A stretch of DNA of 64,000 nt from DASRDR01 sp035550795 (lineage in GTDB: Bacteria; Methylomirabilota; Methylomirabilia; Rokubacteriales; DASRDR01), in NCBI GenBank assembly GCA_035550795.1, contig DASZOL010000059.1, positions 37,931 through 101,930 on the forward strand, in the 5' to 3' direction. Below the pieces are notes generated by a model that did no database searches, was not told where the DNA came from, and saw only the letters and a program-made list of their open reading frames with translations. Of the stretch, positions 1-7,888 are shown piece after piece. Each line of letters opens with the position of its first letter. The stretch's first letter is position 1. Made by a program: the position numbers and the translations under genes.

Positions 1-1
1 A

Positions 2-1132
2 CCGACCGGTCGCCAGAATCTCAAGGCCAAGCAGGACGCCCTGGGCGAGGTGCGACGCCAGCTCGACGAGGCGCGCGAACGGGCCTCGGCGGCGCGGCAG
101 CGCGAGACGTCGCTCCTCGCGGAGCTCGAAGGGATCGACCGCACCCTGGCCCAGAAGCGCGGGGCGCTCCAGCAGCTCGATCGCCGGATCGCCCAGGTCG
201 AGGCGGAGCTCGATTCCCTCGAGGGCCGCCGCGATCGCGTGGCCGAGGATCTCGTGACCCAGCAGGCGGCGCTCTCAGCGCGACTCGAGACCCTCGCCCG
301 GATGGCGGCAGCGCCGCCGCCGCCGCCGTGGGCCGTCGGGCCCGCCACGCTGGCGCGACAGCGAGCGGTCGTCGACCTCGCCGGCATTGCCCGGGACGAC
401 CTCGCCCGCCTCGCGCGGTACGACGAGACCGCGGACCGCCTGGCCGCGCGCCAGGAGGCCACGGCCCGCGCGCGCCGAGAGCTCGTCGAGCTCCGGGACG
501 CCGTGGCGGGGGAGCGTGCCCAGGTCGCGGCGCAGGCAGCACGGCGGCGCGTGTTGCTCCAGACCGTGCGCGGGGACCGCGCCACCCAGGAGCGCCTGGC
601 GGACGAGCTGACCGAGGCCGCGCGCCGGCTGGAGACGCTGGTTCGAAGCCTGGCCCGCCGCGCCCCCGCGAGGCGGGCCGTCGCCCGGGCGACGCCGGCG
701 CCGGCCCCCGGGCCCGCGGCCGGCTTCGGGCGCGACCGGGGCCAGCTTCCCTGGCCGACCGAAGGCCGCGTCGTGACGGAGTACGGCCGAGAGACCCACC
801 CCCGCTTCGGGACCGAGACCGTCCGCACGGGGATCGACATCGAAGCGCCGGAGGGAACACCGATCCGGGCGGTGGCGGCCGGCACCGTGGCGTATCGCGG
901 CTGGCTGAAGGGTTATGGTAACCTCTTAGTCCTGGACCACGGGGACGGTTACTACACGCTGTACGCCCACGCCTCGCAGATCCTGGTCGACGAGGGAGAC
1001 CAGGTGAAGGCCGGCGCGGTGGTCGGCCGAGTCGGTGAGACCGGATCGGTCGACGGGCCGCGACTGCACTTCGAGGTTCGCTACCAGAGCCGGGCAGAGG
1101 ACCCCCAGCTCTGGCTCCGGCGCCGGCCCTGA
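2..1132 (+). CDS. EnvC-like murein hydrolase activator (M23/LytM), 5' end outside window
   Basis: The reading frame is open to the left edge, so the N-terminus is missing; 376 residues are visible. The first about 200 residues are a long, charged coiled coil rich in E, R, Q and A. A proline/alanine linker follows, then a C-terminal LytM/peptidase M23 domain (about residues 245-375) with the blocks PEGTPIRAVAAG, GYGNLLVLDHG, LYAHAS and LHFEVR. Coiled coil plus LytM is the EnvC architecture: a periplasmic protein that activates cell-wall amidases at division. The first zinc-ligand position of active M23 enzymes (HxxxD) reads R-T-G-I-D, without the His, which supports an activator rather than a working endopeptidase. 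The ctpA gene follows within about 55 bases, a frequent pairing. An active M23 peptidase is the less likely alternative. Confidence 0.85.
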   Translation, partial: PTGRQNLKAKQDALGEVRRQLDEARERASAARQRETSLLAELEGIDRTLAQKRGALQQLDRRIAQVEAELDSLEGRRDRVAEDLVTQQAALSARLETLARMAAAPPPPPWAVGPATLARQRAVVDLAGIARDDLARLARYDETADRLAARQEATARARRELVELRDAVAGERAQVAAQAARRRVLLQTVRGDRATQERLADELTEAARRLETLVRSLARRAPARRAVARATPAPAPGPAAGFGRDRGQLPWPTEGRVVTEYGRETHPRFGTETVRTGIDIEAPEGTPIRAVAAGTVAYRGWLKGYGNLLVLDHGDGYYTLYAHASQILVDEGDQVKAGAVVGRVGETGSVDGPRLHFEVRYQSRAEDPQLWLRRRP

Positions 1133-1185
1133 TCGGCCCGGATCGGCGCGCGGGCGCCCCAGTCGTCATGGAGAAGGAGTCGGTC

Positions 1186-2436
1186 ATGCGTGCGGGGAAG
1201 CCGGTCGGCAAGGTGATCCTGACGGCGGCCGTACTAGCGGTGGTGATGCTGTCGCTGGGCGGCACGAGCGCCTCGAAGGGTGTCGACCGTACCGCCACCT
1301 ACGAGCAGCTCAAGCTCTTCACCGACGTGCTGTCGATCATCCAGAACCAGTACGTCGACGAGACCGAGCCGCGCGAGGTCATCTACGGAGCCGTCCGGGG
1401 AATGCTCCGCGCCCTCGACCCGCACTCCTCGTTCATGGACCCGGAGAGCTACCGCGAGATGCAGGTCGAGACCTCGGGGAGCTTCGGCGGGCTCGGGATC
1501 GAGATCACGATCCGCGACGACCAGTTGACCGTCGTGGCCCCCATCGAGGGCACGCCCGCCTGGCGGGCCGGGATCCAGCCGGGCGATCGCATCTTGAAGA
1601 TCGAGGGGCTCGTGACCAAGGACATGAGCCTGCCCGACGCGGTCAAGAAGATGCGCGGCCCCAAGGGAACGAAGGTCACGGTCACGATCGGTCGCGAAGG
1701 CACCCGGGAGCCGTTCGACGTCACCCTCACGCGCGAAGTGATCCAGGTCCAGAGCATCAAGAGCCAGGAGCTCGAGCCGGGGATCGGCTACGTCCGGATC
1801 CGTCAGTTCCAGGAGCGCACCGCGCCGGACCTGGTCGCGGCGGTCGAGAAGTTCGACAAGGGCGGGAACCTGGCCGGCCTCATCGTGGACGTCCGGAACA
1901 ACCCGGGCGGCTTGCTGTCGGCGGCGGTCGAGGTCTCGGAGGAGTTTCTCGGCGACGGCAAGCTGATCGTCTACACCGAGGGCCGCGTCCGGAACCAGAA
2001 CATGCGCTTCACCGCCCACGCGAAGCGCGCGATCACCGACGTCCCGCTGGTGGTGCTCGTCAACCAGGGCTCGGCGTCGGCGTCGGAGATCGTAGCCGGG
2101 TCGATCCAGGACCACGGCCGGGGCGTGGTCCTCGGCCAGCAGACCTTCGGCAAGGGGTCGGTGCAGACGATCATTCCGCTCGCGGACGGATCGGGGCTTC
2201 GCCTGACCACGGCCCGCTACTTCACGCCGAAGGGCCGCTCCATCCACGGCAAGGGCATTACGCCGGACATCGTGATCGACCCGCCGAAGGACGAGGTGAC
2301 GGCCATCAAGCCGGGCGCCCCGCCGCTCGCCGAGGCGGAGCTGATGAAGCGGGACGTCCAGCTGCAGCGCGCGATCGAGATCCTGAAGGCGTCTCGGATC
2401 CTCGACAAGACCAAGCCGACCGCCAAGGTCGGCTAG
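1186..2436 (+). CDS. ctpA: Carboxyl-terminal processing protease (S41 family)
   Basis: A periplasmic serine protease of 416 residues that trims C-termini of envelope proteins. An N-terminal signal or anchor helix (VILTAAVLAVVMLSL) is followed by a PDZ domain at about residues 85-165 (GLGIEI, GIQPGDRIL) and an S41 catalytic core. The catalytic Ser lies in NQGSASASEIVAG and the general-base Lys in FGKGSVQT. I prefer the ATG at 1186 because GAAGGAG lies 6 bases upstream and the signal peptide then starts with a short basic region. An in-frame ATG at 1168 would add six residues. The gene follows the EnvC-like gene directly, so both probably act in cell-wall remodelling. A strong hairpin lies downstream. 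Confidence 0.93.
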   Translation: MRAGKPVGKVILTAAVLAVVMLSLGGTSASKGVDRTATYEQLKLFTDVLSIIQNQYVDETEPREVIYGAVRGMLRALDPHSSFMDPESYREMQVETSGSFGGLGIEITIRDDQLTVVAPIEGTPAWRAGIQPGDRILKIEGLVTKDMSLPDAVKKMRGPKGTKVTVTIGREGTREPFDVTLTREVIQVQSIKSQELEPGIGYVRIRQFQERTAPDLVAAVEKFDKGGNLAGLIVDVRNNPGGLLSAAVEVSEEFLGDGKLIVYTEGRVRNQNMRFTAHAKRAITDVPLVVLVNQGSASASEIVAGSIQDHGRGVVLGQQTFGKGSVQTIIPLADGSGLRLTTARYFTPKGRSIHGKGITPDIVIDPPKDEVTAIKPGAPPLAEAELMKRDVQLQRAIEILKASRILDKTKPTAKVG

Positions 2437-2444
2437 GGTCCGGG

Positions 2445-2472
2445 GTCCCGGTCGGCCGCGGCCGGCCGGGAC
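2445..2472 (+). terminator. GC-rich hairpin between ctpA and tsaD
   Basis: An inverted repeat GTCCCGGTCGG / CCGGCCGGGAC forms an about 11-bp stem with a short loop in the 57-base gap. It lacks a T-run, so it may be a weak or Rho-assisted terminator, or an mRNA-processing hairpin. Confidence 0.45.
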
Positions 2473-2493
2473 CGCGGTCCTCGTCCCCCGCGC

Positions 2494-3492
2494 ATGGTCG
2501 TCCTCGGCATTGAAAGCTCCTGCGACGAGACGGCCGCGGCTGTCCTAGCCGACGGGACGCTGCGGTCGAACGTCGTCGAGTCCCAGGACCGAATCCACGC
2601 GCGCTACGGCGGCGTCGTGCCGGAGCTCGCGTCGCGCCGGCACCTCGAGGTCGTGCTGCCCGTGGTGACGCGCGCCCTGGATGACGCCGGCGCGCGGCTC
2701 GGCGACCTCGACGGCATCGCGGTGACGCACGGGCCGGGCCTCGTGGGCTCGCTCCTGGTTGGGCTATCGGTCGCGAAGGCCTTTGCCTATGCGCAAGGGC
2801 TGCCCCTCGTCGGGGTGAACCACCTGGAGGGGCACATCTACGCCGGCCGCCTCGCCGATCCGACCCTCGAGCCGCCGTTTCTGGCGCTCGTCGTGTCCGG
2901 AGGCCACACGGCCCTCTACGCCTGCGCGGCCCCGCTCCGCTACCGGCTGGTGGGCCAGACGCGGGACGATGCCGCCGGCGAGGCGTTCGACAAGATCGCC
3001 AAGCTTCTCGGGCTCGGGTATCCCGGCGGTCCTGTGGTGGAGCGCACCGCGCAGGCGGGCGACTCGAAGGCCATTGCCTTCCCGCTTGCGCAGTTCCAGG
3101 GCGGCGCCCCGGACTTCTCCTTCTCGGGGCTCAAGACGGCCGTGAGCCTGTACGTTCGTCAGCACGCCCCGCTCTCCCCGGCCGCGATCGCCGACGTGTG
3201 CGCGTCGTTCCAGGCCACGGTGGTGAAGATGCTCGTGCGGAAGACGATCCGCGCGGCCCGGGGACTTGGCATCCGCCGCGTCCTGCTCACGGGCGGCGTC
3301 GCGGCAAACCGCGCCCTCCGCGCGGCCCTCGAGGTCGAGTGCGCCGAGCGCGGGTACGGCTGGACCGCGCCGCCTCCGCGCCTCTGCACCGACAACGCGG
3401 CGATGATCGCCGCGGCCGGCTGCGCACGGCTCGAGGTGGGCGAGCGGGCCGACCTCTCGCTCAACGCCCAGGCGACGCTGCCGCTGGCGTGA
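2494..3492 (+). CDS. tsaD: tRNA N6-adenosine threonylcarbamoyltransferase
   Basis: TsaD (formerly Gcp/YgjD), 332 residues, transfers the threonylcarbamoyl group to A37 of ANN-decoding tRNAs together with TsaB and TsaE in the cytoplasm. The N-terminus VVLGIESSCDETAAAV is the family signature. The metal-binding motif VNHLEGH is present at about residue 110, followed by LVVSGGHT and the C-terminal VLLTGGVAANRALR and CTDNAAMIA blocks of the ASKHA fold. The length is normal for the family. The ATG start has no strong ribosome-binding site but lines up with the conserved N-terminus. The stop overlaps the start of the next gene (TGATG), coupling it to an unrelated sensor kinase. Confidence 0.96.
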   Translation: MVVLGIESSCDETAAAVLADGTLRSNVVESQDRIHARYGGVVPELASRRHLEVVLPVVTRALDDAGARLGDLDGIAVTHGPGLVGSLLVGLSVAKAFAYAQGLPLVGVNHLEGHIYAGRLADPTLEPPFLALVVSGGHTALYACAAPLRYRLVGQTRDDAAGEAFDKIAKLLGLGYPGGPVVERTAQAGDSKAIAFPLAQFQGGAPDFSFSGLKTAVSLYVRQHAPLSPAAIADVCASFQATVVKMLVRKTIRAARGLGIRRVLLTGGVAANRALRAALEVECAERGYGWTAPPPRLCTDNAAMIAAAGCARLEVGERADLSLNAQATLPLA

Positions 3493-4673
3493 TGCCTGTG
3501 ACCGGTGGCGGCCCGGTCTCCGAGGTCGATCGGCTCCTGGCCAGCCTGCCGGATGCCGTCATCGGCGTGCGGCCCGATCTCACGGTCTTCCTGTGGAACG
3601 CTGCGGCCGAGGCCCTCACCGGACGCTCCGCGACACGCGCGCTCGCGCGGCTCCTGCCCGAGTGCCTGGGGGCCGAGGCCCGGCTGATCCGGCACCTGAG
3701 CGAGACGCTCCGCCTGGCCGAGGGCCGCGCGGAGCCGGAGTCCGAGGTCATGACGACCGACGGGCGCGCGGTCCCGGTGAGCGTGCTGACGGCCCCGATC
3801 CACGGGGCAAGCGGGGGGCTTCGCGGCGCGGTGGCCGTGCTGCGCGACCTGTCGCGAATCCGGGCGCTCGAGGCGGAGGTGCGGCGCGGCGAGCGGCTCG
3901 CGGCGCTGGGACAGATGGCGCTGGCGCTCGCGCACGAGATCCGGAACCCGATCGGCGCGATCCGGGGCGTCGCTCAGCTGCTGGGCGACGAGCTCGGAGG
4001 CGCCGGTCCGTTCCGGGAGCACGTGACTGTCATGCTCGCCGAGATCGATCGCGTCAACCGCGTGATGGAAGCGCTGCTGGATCTCGGCCGGCCCCTGACC
4101 TTCACCTTCGGGTTCGTGAATCTCCACGAGCTGCTCGATCGCGTCTGCCTCCTGGCCGAGCCCGCCGCGCGCACTCACGAGGTCCAGCTCCTGCGCCGAT
4201 ACGATCCGAGCCTGCCGGCTCTCTGGGCCGACGTCGACCGGCTCATCCAGGTCTTCCAGAACCTCGTCCAGAACGGAATCGAGGCCATGCCCGGCGGGGG
4301 GCGGCTCACCCTCACGACCCGCCTCGCGCTGGATACCGTGTTCGGGGGCCGCGTGGACGCGGGCGCCGGGCCCCGCCCGCTGGTCGAGGTCCAGGTTGCG
4401 GACGACGGCGAGGGCATCCCGGTCGAGCTGCTCGACCGGGTCTTCGACCCCTTCGTGAGCACGAAGCCCCGGGGCCTCGGGCTCGGTCTGGCCCTGGCGC
4501 ACCGCATCGTCGAGGAGCACCACGGCGCCCTGCGGGTCGCGAGCACGCCGGGCAAGGGGACCACGTTCAGGTGCTACTTGCCGATCGCGCCGACCGTGGG
4601 GGCGGCGATACCGTCCGGGCCGGCCGGGAGCGATGTCCGGCAGTCTGACTCCTCCCCCGCCGGGACGCGATGA
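3492..4673 (+). CDS. Cytoplasmic PAS sensor histidine kinase (NtrB-like)
   Basis: A 393-residue kinase without membrane segments. A PAS domain (about residues 10-125) is followed by a HisKA dimerisation domain with the phospho-accepting His in ALAHEIRNPIGAIRG (about residue 147) and a HATPase_c domain. The latter has the N-box QNGIEAMPGG, the G1 box ADDGEGIP and the G2 box GLGLGLALAHRIVEEH. Soluble PAS-kinase architecture next to a sigma-54 activator is that of NtrB and related sensors. The ATG at 3492 overlaps the tsaD stop, and the 3' end overlaps the response regulator by 4 bases, so the two proteins should be made in stoichiometric coupling. The signal sensed cannot be told from the sequence. 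Confidence 0.9.
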   Translation: MPVTGGGPVSEVDRLLASLPDAVIGVRPDLTVFLWNAAAEALTGRSATRALARLLPECLGAEARLIRHLSETLRLAEGRAEPESEVMTTDGRAVPVSVLTAPIHGASGGLRGAVAVLRDLSRIRALEAEVRRGERLAALGQMALALAHEIRNPIGAIRGVAQLLGDELGGAGPFREHVTVMLAEIDRVNRVMEALLDLGRPLTFTFGFVNLHELLDRVCLLAEPAARTHEVQLLRRYDPSLPALWADVDRLIQVFQNLVQNGIEAMPGGGRLTLTTRLALDTVFGGRVDAGAGPRPLVEVQVADDGEGIPVELLDRVFDPFVSTKPRGLGLGLALAHRIVEEHHGALRVASTPGKGTTFRCYLPIAPTVGAAIPSGPAGSDVRQSDSSPAGTR

Positions 4674-6100
4674 CGGCCGCCCGGATCCTCGTCGCCGACG
4701 ACGAACCGTCGATGCGCTGGCTCCTCGAGCGGGTGCTCCGGCAGGCAGGCCATTCGGTCACCGTCGTGGAGGACGGCGCCGGCGCGCTGGCGCAGGCCCA
4801 GGCCGAGCCCTACGACCTGGCCTTCGTCGACGTGCGGATGCCGGACGTCGACGGGCTCGAGGTGCTCTCGCGCCTCAAGACGTCGGCGCCGGACACGGCG
4901 GTGATCGTGATGACGGCTCACGGCAGCGTCCGCTCGGCGGTCGAGGCGATGCAGCGCGGAGCCTATGACTACCTCACGAAGCCCTTCGACAACGACGAGG
5001 TGCGGCTCCTGGCCGAGCGCGCGCTTTCGGCGCGCGCGCTCGCGCGCGAGGTCGTCGAGCTGCGCACGGGCATCCAGGAGGTCTGGGAGTTCGGCGCGCT
5101 CGTCGGCAAGTCGCCCCGGATGCAGGGGGTCTACAAGACCATCGGTCGGATCGCCGGCACCGACGTGACGGTCCTGCTGCGGGGTGAGTCGGGCACGGGC
5201 AAGGAGGTCGTTGCCCGCGCGATCCACCACTACAGCCGGCGCGCCGGCAAGCCCTTCGTCGGCGTGTCGTGCGCGGCCATCCCGGCGACCCTTCTCGAGT
5301 CGGAGCTCTTCGGTCACGAGCGGGGCGCGTTCACGGACGCCCATCAGCGTCGCCTCGGCCGCTTCGAGCTGGCGCACGGCGGCACCATCTACCTCGACGA
5401 GGTGGGCGACCTGGGGCCCGAGCTCCAACCGAAGCTCCTGCGGGTGCTCCAGGAGCGGCACCTCGAGCGCATCGGGGGCGGCGAGGCGATTCCGGTGGAC
5501 GTCCGGGTCGTGGCCGCCACCAACCGCGACCTGGAGGCCCTCATCCGGGGGGGGCGCTTCCGCGAGGACCTCTACTACCGCCTGAACGTCGTCACGCTCA
5601 CCCTGCCGCCGCTCCGCGAGCGGCTCGAGGACGTCCCGTTCCTCGTGGACCACTTCCTCGGGAAGTACGGGGCAGAGCTCGGTGAGCGCGCGATCGCGAC
5701 CGAGGCGCTCGATCACCTCATGGGTTATGGCTGGCCGGGGAACGTGCGGGAGCTGGAGAACGTCATCCAGCACGCGATGGTGATGGCGGCGGGAGGCGTG
5801 ATCCTGCCGGAGCACCTGCCGGTCGCCCCCGGGACGGGCCCCCCCCCGGCCGCCGCCGGGACCCTCGAGCAGCTCGTCGAGCAGAAGCTCGCCGAGTGCG
5901 TTCGCGGGCTCGGGCGGCGCGAGTCGGCCAACCTCTACGACCTCCTGATCGGCCTCGTGGAGCGGCCACTGCTGCGCGCGGTGCTCCGGGAGACGGGTGG
6001 CAACCAGCTGCGCGCGGCCGCGCTGCTCGGGATCAACCGCAACACGCTCCGCAAGAAGCTTCATCAGCTCGGACTCACGGCAGGCGGCGCCGACAGCTGA
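4670..6100 (+). CDS. NtrC-family sigma-54-dependent response regulator
   Basis: 476 residues with three domains. The receiver (about 1-120) has the acidic pair in VADDEPSM, the phospho-acceptor Asp in AFVDVRMPDVDG and Lys in YLTKPFD. The AAA+ sigma-54 interaction domain (about 145-380) has Walker A GESGTGKE, Walker B YLDEVGDL and the arginine-finger region FREDLYYRLNV. A Fis-type helix-turn-helix ends the protein (AALLGINRNTLRKKL). The loop that contacts sigma-54, usually GAFTGA, reads GAFTDA here. It is the cognate partner of the upstream kinase (ATGA overlap). Target genes are unknown; I found no convincing -24/-12 promoter in the window. Confidence 0.94.
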   Translation: MTAARILVADDEPSMRWLLERVLRQAGHSVTVVEDGAGALAQAQAEPYDLAFVDVRMPDVDGLEVLSRLKTSAPDTAVIVMTAHGSVRSAVEAMQRGAYDYLTKPFDNDEVRLLAERALSARALAREVVELRTGIQEVWEFGALVGKSPRMQGVYKTIGRIAGTDVTVLLRGESGTGKEVVARAIHHYSRRAGKPFVGVSCAAIPATLLESELFGHERGAFTDAHQRRLGRFELAHGGTIYLDEVGDLGPELQPKLLRVLQERHLERIGGGEAIPVDVRVVAATNRDLEALIRGGRFREDLYYRLNVVTLTLPPLRERLEDVPFLVDHFLGKYGAELGERAIATEALDHLMGYGWPGNVRELENVIQHAMVMAAGGVILPEHLPVAPGTGPPPAAAGTLEQLVEQKLAECVRGLGRRESANLYDLLIGLVERPLLRAVLRETGGNQLRAAALLGINRNTLRKKLHQLGLTAGGADS

Positions 6101-6130
6101 CGCGCGCCGGGGCGGAGACGTCACCTGAGC

Positions 6131-6150
6131 GGTCGCCCGCTCGGGCGACC
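6131..6150. terminator. Hairpin between convergent ntrC-like and DUF190 genes
   Basis: GGTCGCC and GGCGACC form a 7-9 bp stem with a short loop between two convergent genes. There is no T-run on either strand; it probably acts as a bidirectional terminator or end barrier. Confidence 0.45.
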
Positions 6151-6181
6151 GGCGCCGCCCGCGCCGGCCCCGGTCTCCCCT

Positions 6182-6523
6182 CTAGGCTCCGGGGCCGTAG
6201 CGGATCACGTACGCCCGCTCGGTCATCACCAGGCCGCCGGTCATCAGCGCGTCGATCTTCCCGAGAAGCTGCTCGATGTGCTGCGGCGTGTCGACGGTCT
6301 CGATCCCCACCGGGAGATCGGTTGCGAGGCGCTCGATGCTCGCGGTGTGAGGCACCCGGTCGTGCCCGTACCCGGCGCAGCCCTTCAGGACGGTCGCACC
6401 GGCCAGCCCCTCCTGACGGAGGAGCTCGAGGAGCCGCCGGTAGAGCGGCTGGTGGTCCACCGTCCGGGACTCTCCGAGGTAGATTCGGACCAAGACCTGC
6501 TCGCCTTCGATGCCGCGCATCAC
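6182..6523 (-). CDS. DUF190 family protein (second paralogue)
   Basis: A 113-residue small soluble protein of the DUF190 family, whose fold resembles PII-like trimeric signalling proteins. Its biochemical role is unknown. It is a close paralogue of the DUF190 protein at 6691-7032: shared blocks include EGEQVL, LAGATVLKG, HTAS and VIRY, and I estimate over half the residues are identical. The start is GTG at 6523 followed directly by ATG at 6520; either could be used. It lies 167 bases downstream of the first copy, separated by a hairpin, and both lie on the strand of crcB. A function linked to fluoride export is inferred from context only. Confidence 0.82.
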   Translation of the reverse strand: MMRGIEGEQVLVRIYLGESRTVDHQPLYRRLLELLRQEGLAGATVLKGCAGYGHDRVPHTASIERLATDLPVGIETVDTPQHIEQLLGKIDALMTGGLVMTERAYVIRYGPGA

Positions 6524-6588
6524 CGGTGTCCCCCGCGGGCGCTCGGTGGATGGCCGAGGATCCGATCACTGTAGCATCGCCCCGGGCC

Positions 6589-6616
6589 CGCCTGCCGCCC
6601 GGGCGGGCGGCAGGCG
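6589..6616 (-). terminator. Hairpin between the two DUF190 genes
   Basis: CGCCTGCCGCC and GGCGGCAGGCG form a perfect 11-bp stem around a 6-base loop just after the first DUF190 gene. There is no clear T-run. It may limit read-through from the riboswitch-controlled crcB transcript into the second DUF190 gene. Confidence 0.5.
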
Positions 6617-6690
6617 TGAACTCCCCGAATGCGGGGCGTCTCGGGCGCCGTCAACATGGCTGCGGAGGTCCCGCCCGGAAACGGGCGCCC

Positions 6691-7032
6691 TCAGGCGCGC
6701 GGGGCGTCGTACCGGATGACGCGAACCTTCTCCATAGTGATGAGCCCGCCTCCCATCATGGCGTCAATCTCCGGCAGGACCTTGGCGAGGTGCTCCTGGG
6801 AGTCCACAACCTCGATGACAAGCGGCAGGTCGGCGGATAGCCGCAGAATGCTCGCCGTGTGGAGGAGCGAGCGGGCGCCGAAGCCCGCAACCCCCTTCAG
6901 CACCGTCGCGCCGGCGAGCCCGTTCCGGCGGAACAGCTCGACGAGGGACATGTAGAGCGGCCGGTGCTCCCACTGGTCGGACTCGCCGATAAAGATCCGC
7001 ATGAGGACCTGCTCGCCCTCGAGTGTGCGCAT
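6691..7032 (-). CDS. DUF190 family protein, coupled to crcB
   Basis: A 113-residue DUF190 protein with the same blocks as its paralogue downstream (EGEQVLMRIFIGES, LAGATVLKG, VIRY). I chose the ATG at 7032, a single base after the crcB stop, because homology with the paralogue begins there (MRTLEGEQ versus MRGIEGEQ); longer in-frame starts would run into crcB. Co-translation with crcB under a fluoride riboswitch suggests a role in fluoride export or its regulation. DUF190 proteins occur beside crcB in other genomes, but their biochemistry is not established. The PII-like fold makes a regulatory role plausible. Confidence 0.85.
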   Translation of the reverse strand: MRTLEGEQVLMRIFIGESDQWEHRPLYMSLVELFRRNGLAGATVLKGVAGFGARSLLHTASILRLSADLPLVIEVVDSQEHLAKVLPEIDAMMGGGLITMEKVRVIRYDAPRA

Positions 7033-7033
7033 G

Positions 7034-7426
7034 TCACACGCCCCCCCTGAACCCGACCAGCATCCGGCCAACCGCGATGCCCAACACGCAGGCGGTCAGG
7101 CAGGACGCGGGCGTCACGACCACGTTGAGCCAGGCCTGATACCAGGCAGCGCTCTCCATGAGCCGGACCGTCTCGTAGCTGAACGTCGAGTACGTGGTCA
7201 GTCCGCCCATGACCCCGACCGTCAGGAACAGGCGCGTCGTGTCCGGGATCAGCAGGCTCGTCGTCCCCACCTCCTGGATGAGACCGATGAGGAACGAGCC
7301 CAGCAGGTTCACCGCCAGGGTCCCGTATGGGAACCCCGGTCCGAGCCACTGGACCATGAGCCCCGAGATGGCGTAGCGAGCCCCGGTTCCAACGGCACCT
7401 CCCACACAGATGAGCAGCAGTCGCAC
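7034..7426 (-). CDS. crcB: Fluoride efflux channel CrcB (Fluc)
   Basis: 130 residues with four predicted membrane helices, the size of a Fluc subunit. Family motifs are GGAVGTGARYAISG near the N-terminus, LAVNLLGSFLIG in helix 2, and GGLTTYSTFSYETVRL in helix 3, which contains the Phe/Ser residues lining the pore. Fluc channels export fluoride as dual-topology dimers in the cytoplasmic membrane. The start is GTG at 7426 with AAGGAGGAGG just upstream. The leader carries a fluoride riboswitch with terminator, so expression should turn on when fluoride is present. The DUF190 gene follows after one base. Confidence 0.96.
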   Translation of the reverse strand: MRLLLICVGGAVGTGARYAISGLMVQWLGPGFPYGTLAVNLLGSFLIGLIQEVGTTSLLIPDTTRLFLTVGVMGGLTTYSTFSYETVRLMESAAWYQAWLNVVVTPASCLTACVLGIAVGRMLVGFRGGV

Positions 7427-7604
7427 GTCGCCCCCTCCTCCTTTCGAGGCCAAGGTCGGTGGACCGGCCGGACGAACCGCCTGCACGTCGGACCCCGGGG
7501 CCTCGGTCTCCCCGACCGACCAGATCGCTGAGAAGGTGGCGACTCGGGCAAGTCCGTCTCCGCCCTCCAGGTTTCCGACGTGCCCATGTCGCCCCCCGGC
7601 GAAC

Positions 7605-7638
7605 AAAAAACTCCTACCGGGAGCGACCCAGTAGGAGT
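7605..7638 (-). terminator. Intrinsic terminator, expression platform of the fluoride riboswitch
   Basis: On the minus strand ACTCCTAC pairs with GTAGGAGT, extended by a GGG/CCC stack, to give an about 12-bp hairpin with a TCGCT loop followed by TTTTTT. Its 5' arm is the 3' pseudoknot strand of the aptamer, so ligand-bound aptamer and terminator exclude each other. This is the usual ON-switch design for fluoride riboswitches. Confidence 0.92.
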
Positions 7639-7690
7639 CATCAGCCGCCCTGGCGGCGGCAGTTTCAGGAGGCGAACCCCATCGCCTGTG
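7627..7690 (-). ncRNA. Fluoride riboswitch (crcB motif)
   Basis: Read on the minus strand, the leader contains GGCGATGGGGTTCGCC, then CTGAAACTGCC and GGGCGGCTGATGACTCCTAC. These are the conserved elements of the crcB RNA motif: GGCGATGG, AAACTGCC and the 3' CTGATGACTCCTA block. It sits about 200 bases upstream of the crcB start and directly after a sigma-70-like promoter. The terminator that overlaps its 3' end makes a fluoride-activated switch. Recognition is by motif match; a covariance-model score was not computed. Confidence 0.94.
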
Positions 7691-7695
7691 TCGCC

Positions 7696-7726
7696 ACTAT
7701 ACGCCTGGCCCCTCCTGAGCCGTCAA
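7696..7726 (-). promoter_or_regulatory. Promoter of the crcB-DUF190 transcript
   Basis: On the minus strand TTGACG (7721-7726) and TATAGT (7696-7701) are separated by 19 bases, and the riboswitch begins about 6 bases after the -10 box. The spacing is slightly long, but the position is ideal. Confidence 0.65.
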
Positions 7727-7842
7727 GGTCAGCCGCGCCAGGCCGACCTTGCGCTTCCACGTTGGCGGAAAGCGCGGTGTATGCTGCCGCGGACGGGCGA
7801 TGGCCTCCGCGAGCGGGACGACATGTGGACGGCGCGCGCGCC

Positions 7843-7871
7843 TTGACACCCCCCGGGGGGTCCGCTAGGGT
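7843..7871 (+). promoter_or_regulatory. Sigma-70-type promoter of nuoL-M-N
   Basis: TTGACA (7843-7848) and TAGGGT (7866-7871) are 17 bases apart. The spacer contains the palindrome CCCCCCGGGGGG. An inverted repeat GGTCC-N9-GGACC (7859-7877) brackets the -10 box and could be an operator. Confidence 0.75.
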
Positions 7872-7888
7872 AGGACCGCACGTGAGAA

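Noticed and set aside
1168..1185. ATG at 1168 as ctpA start
   Set aside because: The ATG at 1186 has a well-spaced GAAGGAG and gives a normal signal peptide.
21..1298. Minus-strand Arg/Pro/Ser-rich open frame at the left edge
   Set aside because: Translation is pure low complexity and opposes the EnvC-like gene.
7001..7531. Plus-strand open frame opposite crcB and its leader
   Set aside because: Antisense to crcB and its ribosome-binding site, with no domain and no ribosome-binding site of its own.
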